A stretch of DNA of 7,633 nucleotides from an uncultured Eubacteriales bacterium (lineage in GTDB: Bacteria; Bacillota_A; Clostridia; Lachnospirales; Cellulosilyticaceae): assembly GCA_900556665.1 (NCBI GenBank), contig USPX01000094.1, forward strand, positions 1 to 7,633, written 5' to 3'. Positions within the stretch are counted from its first letter, which is position 1. Each line of letters begins with the position of its first letter. The position numbers and the translations under genes are program-made. The notes below the pieces were generated by a model. That model searched no databases. It was not told the DNA's origin and saw only the letters and a list, made by a program, of their open reading frames with translations. Positions 6,063-7,633 of this stretch are shown piece by piece.

Positions 6063-7421
6063 TTAACCTAATAAGATATCAGCAATTTGATTAACATTAC
6101 CAGCACCCATAGTGATAATAAGGTCACCAGCAGTTGCATTTGCTTTAAGGTAGTTTGCGATTTCTGTAAAGTCTTTCATATAAATTACTTCTTTACCAGC
6201 AGCATTTATAAGTTCGACGATATCTTTACTAGAAATATCACCAGGGTCTTTTTCACGAGCAGCATAGATATCTGTAATGATAACATGCTCTGCATTTTGA
6301 AGTACTTTTACAAAATCATTTAAAAATGCGCGTGTACGTGTATAAGTGTGTGGTTGGAATACAACGTAAAGATGATTATGAGGATAGTTATTAGCAACTT
6401 CTAAAGTAGCAGCAATTTCAGTAGGGTGATGTGCATAGTCATCTACTACTGTAATATCATTGAATTTACCCTTAATTTCAAAACGTTGATCTGCACCAGT
6501 AAATTCTTTGAGCCCTTCATTAAGCATATTTAAATCAAGACCTAAGAAATGGTAAACACTACATACTGATAAAGCAGTTACATGAAGTTTAAGATTAATC
6601 ATAAAACTGTCATTATAATATACATCGAAGCTAGCACATGCTTTTTTATCAAAAGTAATGTTTTTAGCATACCAATTGTAAGATTCATCTAAACCAAAAG
6701 TTTCAACTTTGCAGTGAAGTGGTGCAGTGAAGCCAGCTAAATCAGGTGTAGCACCGTTAATAGCTAAGAAACCATCTGTAGGAATTGTACTAGCAAACTT
6801 TTGGAAGGAATGACGAATATCATTAATATCTTTAAAGAAGTCTAAGTGATCTTCTTCAATATTTAAGATAATACCTACTTTAGGGAAGAAATCTAAGAAA
6901 CTATTACAGTATTCACAAGCTTCTGTAGCAAAATATTTAGTATGACCAATGCGAATGTTTCCATGAATAGCGTGTAAAATACCACCAACAGTAATAGTAG
7001 GGTCTAAATTAGCAGCTAAGAGACCATGAGTAAGCATTGAAGTTGTAGTTGTTTTACCATGTGTACCAGCGACACAAATAGGGAATTCGTAGTCTTTCAT
7101 AATAAGGCCTAAGAATTTAGAACGTGTAACAAGTTCTATGTTTGCAGCTTTAGCAGCTTGAATTTCAGGATTATCATCATGAATAGCTGCAGTATAAACA
7201 ACTAAATCTACATCTTTTTCAATGTTAGAAGCAGCATGCCCATAATATACAGGGATATTAAGGCTTTCAAGATGCATTGTTGTATGTGAACTTTTCATAT
7301 CTGAGCCTGTTACAGCAAAGCCTCTAGTATGGGCAATCTCAGCAAGACCGCTCATGCTAATACCACCAATACCAATAAAGTGAATTTTTTTCTTGTTATT
7401 TAAAGAAATAAGGTTTGTCAT
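6063..7421 (-). CDS. murC: UDP-N-acetylmuramate--L-alanine ligase, with central-domain motif missing
   Basis: A 452-residue cytoplasmic Mur ligase that adds L-Ala to UDP-MurNAc using ATP, the first stem-peptide step of peptidoglycan synthesis. Visible motifs in order: nucleotide-binding GIGGISMSGLAE (17-28), P-loop GTHGKTTTTS with K123 (119-128), TEACEYCNSF (166-175), NIEEDHLDFF with H192 (187-196), GADQRFE with R313 (309-315), VDDYAHHPTE (326-335), QPHTYTRT (356-363) and TMGAGN (437-442). The oddity is at 279-284: where the family has HVPGxHNxxNAL this protein reads HVTAL, so about seven residues including two normally invariant Asn are gone while flanking sequence aligns well and the frame is intact. 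Activity may therefore be altered; see findings. AAAGGA lies ten bases before the start, supporting the ATG at 7421. It is monocistronic here, with its own terminator. The family assignment is firm; full function is less sure. Confidence 0.93.
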   Translation of the reverse strand: MTNLISLNNKKKIHFIGIGGISMSGLAEIAHTRGFAVTGSDMKSSHTTMHLESLNIPVYYGHAASNIEKDVDLVVYTAAIHDDNPEIQAAKAANIELVTRSKFLGLIMKDYEFPICVAGTHGKTTTTSMLTHGLLAANLDPTITVGGILHAIHGNIRIGHTKYFATEACEYCNSFLDFFPKVGIILNIEEDHLDFFKDINDIRHSFQKFASTIPTDGFLAINGATPDLAGFTAPLHCKVETFGLDESYNWYAKNITFDKKACASFDVYYNDSFMINLKLHVTALSVCSVYHFLGLDLNMLNEGLKEFTGADQRFEIKGKFNDITVVDDYAHHPTEIAATLEVANNYPHNHLYVVFQPHTYTRTRAFLNDFVKVLQNAEHVIITDIYAAREKDPGDISSKDIVELINAAGKEVIYMKDFTEIANYLKANATAGDLIITMGAGNVNQIADILLG

Positions 7422-7508
7422 AGAATTAATATCCTTTCAATGAATATAGATTATCCTTTTTATAAAATAAGATACCTCTTATCATATTATGCATCATAGT
7501 ATTTTTTT

Positions 7509-7538
7509 TGTATATACTTACTGTAAATTAATTAACAA
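7509..7538 (-). promoter_or_regulatory. Putative murC promoter
   Basis: On the - strand TTGTTA (7538-7533) is followed after 18 bases by TATACA (7514-7509), or after 16 bases by TATATA (7516-7511). This would give a leader of about 80 bases before murC. The region is very AT-rich, so other -10 candidates exist (for example TAATAT closer to the gene). Confidence 0.4.
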
Positions 7539-7547
7539 ATATTTTTA

Positions 7548-7591
7548 AAAACTGAATGTTTTTTGCGAAAAGCTTTTAAATATTCGGTTAT
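7548..7591. promoter_or_regulatory. Inverted pair of PurBox-like sites, probable PurR operator
   Basis: Box 1 on the + strand (7548-7560) reads AAAACTGAATGTT. Box 2 on the - strand (7591-7579) reads ATAACCGAATATT. Against the B. subtilis PurBox consensus AWWWCCGAACWWT as I remember it, box 2 matches 12 of 13 positions and box 1 matches 10 of 13. They face each other with 18 bases between, close to the 16-17 bases usual for PurR operators. Box 2 overlaps or abuts the spacer of a + strand promoter, where bound repressor would block it. The binding role is inferred from the sequence match. Confidence 0.5.
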
Positions 7592-7602
7592 TTGTATATA
7601 AT
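7575..7602 (+). promoter_or_regulatory. Putative divergent promoter for a gene beyond the right edge
   Basis: A perfect TATAAT (7597-7602) is preceded at 16 bases by a weak -35, TTTAAA (7575-7580). It points out of the window, and the remaining 31 bases contain no start codon with a ribosome binding site. In several clostridia murC neighbours purR, which would fit the PurBox-like pair covering this promoter; the gene itself is not visible here. Confidence 0.45.
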
Positions 7603-7633
7603 ATAGATAAACCATTTTAAATACTTTTATATG

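Noticed and set aside
7467..7482. Small hairpin in the murC leader (6-bp stem, 4-base loop) as an attenuator
   Set aside because: The stem is short and mostly A-T with only two G-C pairs, and the following T-stretch is interrupted; in such AT-rich DNA this is expected by chance.
7631..7633. ATG at the extreme right end as the start of the next + strand gene
   Set aside because: No Shine-Dalgarno precedes it (only A/T-rich bases) and it lies only about 28 bases past the -10.

Overview
The window is AT-rich, with compact genes, strong Firmicute-type ribosome binding sites and AT-rich intergenic gaps. The gene set is spore-cortex-type hydrolases, a GntR/MocR regulator, a DnaD-family protein with a DnaI/DnaC-type helicase loader, and murC. 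Together these point to a spore-forming clostridium, probably of the Lachnospirales (Lachnospiraceae/Cellulosilyticum-like). The phylum-level call is well supported; the lower rank is an inference from protein flavour only.

Layout. On the + strand the left end holds the 3' part of a glycoside hydrolase family 18 protein with an SH3 domain (positions 2-1432), then a CwlD-type N-acetylmuramoyl-L-alanine amidase (1498-2196) that ends in an intrinsic terminator. The two genes look like one transcript, and a 15-bp hairpin between them buries the amidase ribosome binding site. Everything else is on the - strand. Reading in the direction of transcription from the right: murC (7421-6063) with its terminator; a two-gene operon of a DnaD-domain protein (5849-4761) and a helicase-loader ATPase (4759-3761) with its own extended -10 promoter and terminator; then a MocR-type regulator (3629-2295) that converges on cwlD across a double-hairpin gap. 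The last 212 bases hold no gene. They contain the murC promoter region, a probable divergent + strand promoter, and a pair of inverted PurBox-like sites.

How the genes relate. GH18 and CwlD both act on peptidoglycan, most likely spore cortex. MurC makes a peptidoglycan precursor. The DnaD/ATPase pair serves replication initiation or restart by loading the replicative helicase. The MocR protein has no obvious adjacent target.

Most notable: (1) MurC has lost the central PGxHNxxN motif that carries two residues invariant in Mur ligases, through an in-frame gap of about 7 residues; (2) a PurR-operator-like inverted pair lies upstream of murC, suggesting that purR is the divergent gene just outside the window; (3) the RBS-occluding hairpin in front of cwlD. 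I see no mobile element, CRISPR array, tRNA or rRNA, and no wholly novel multi-gene system.
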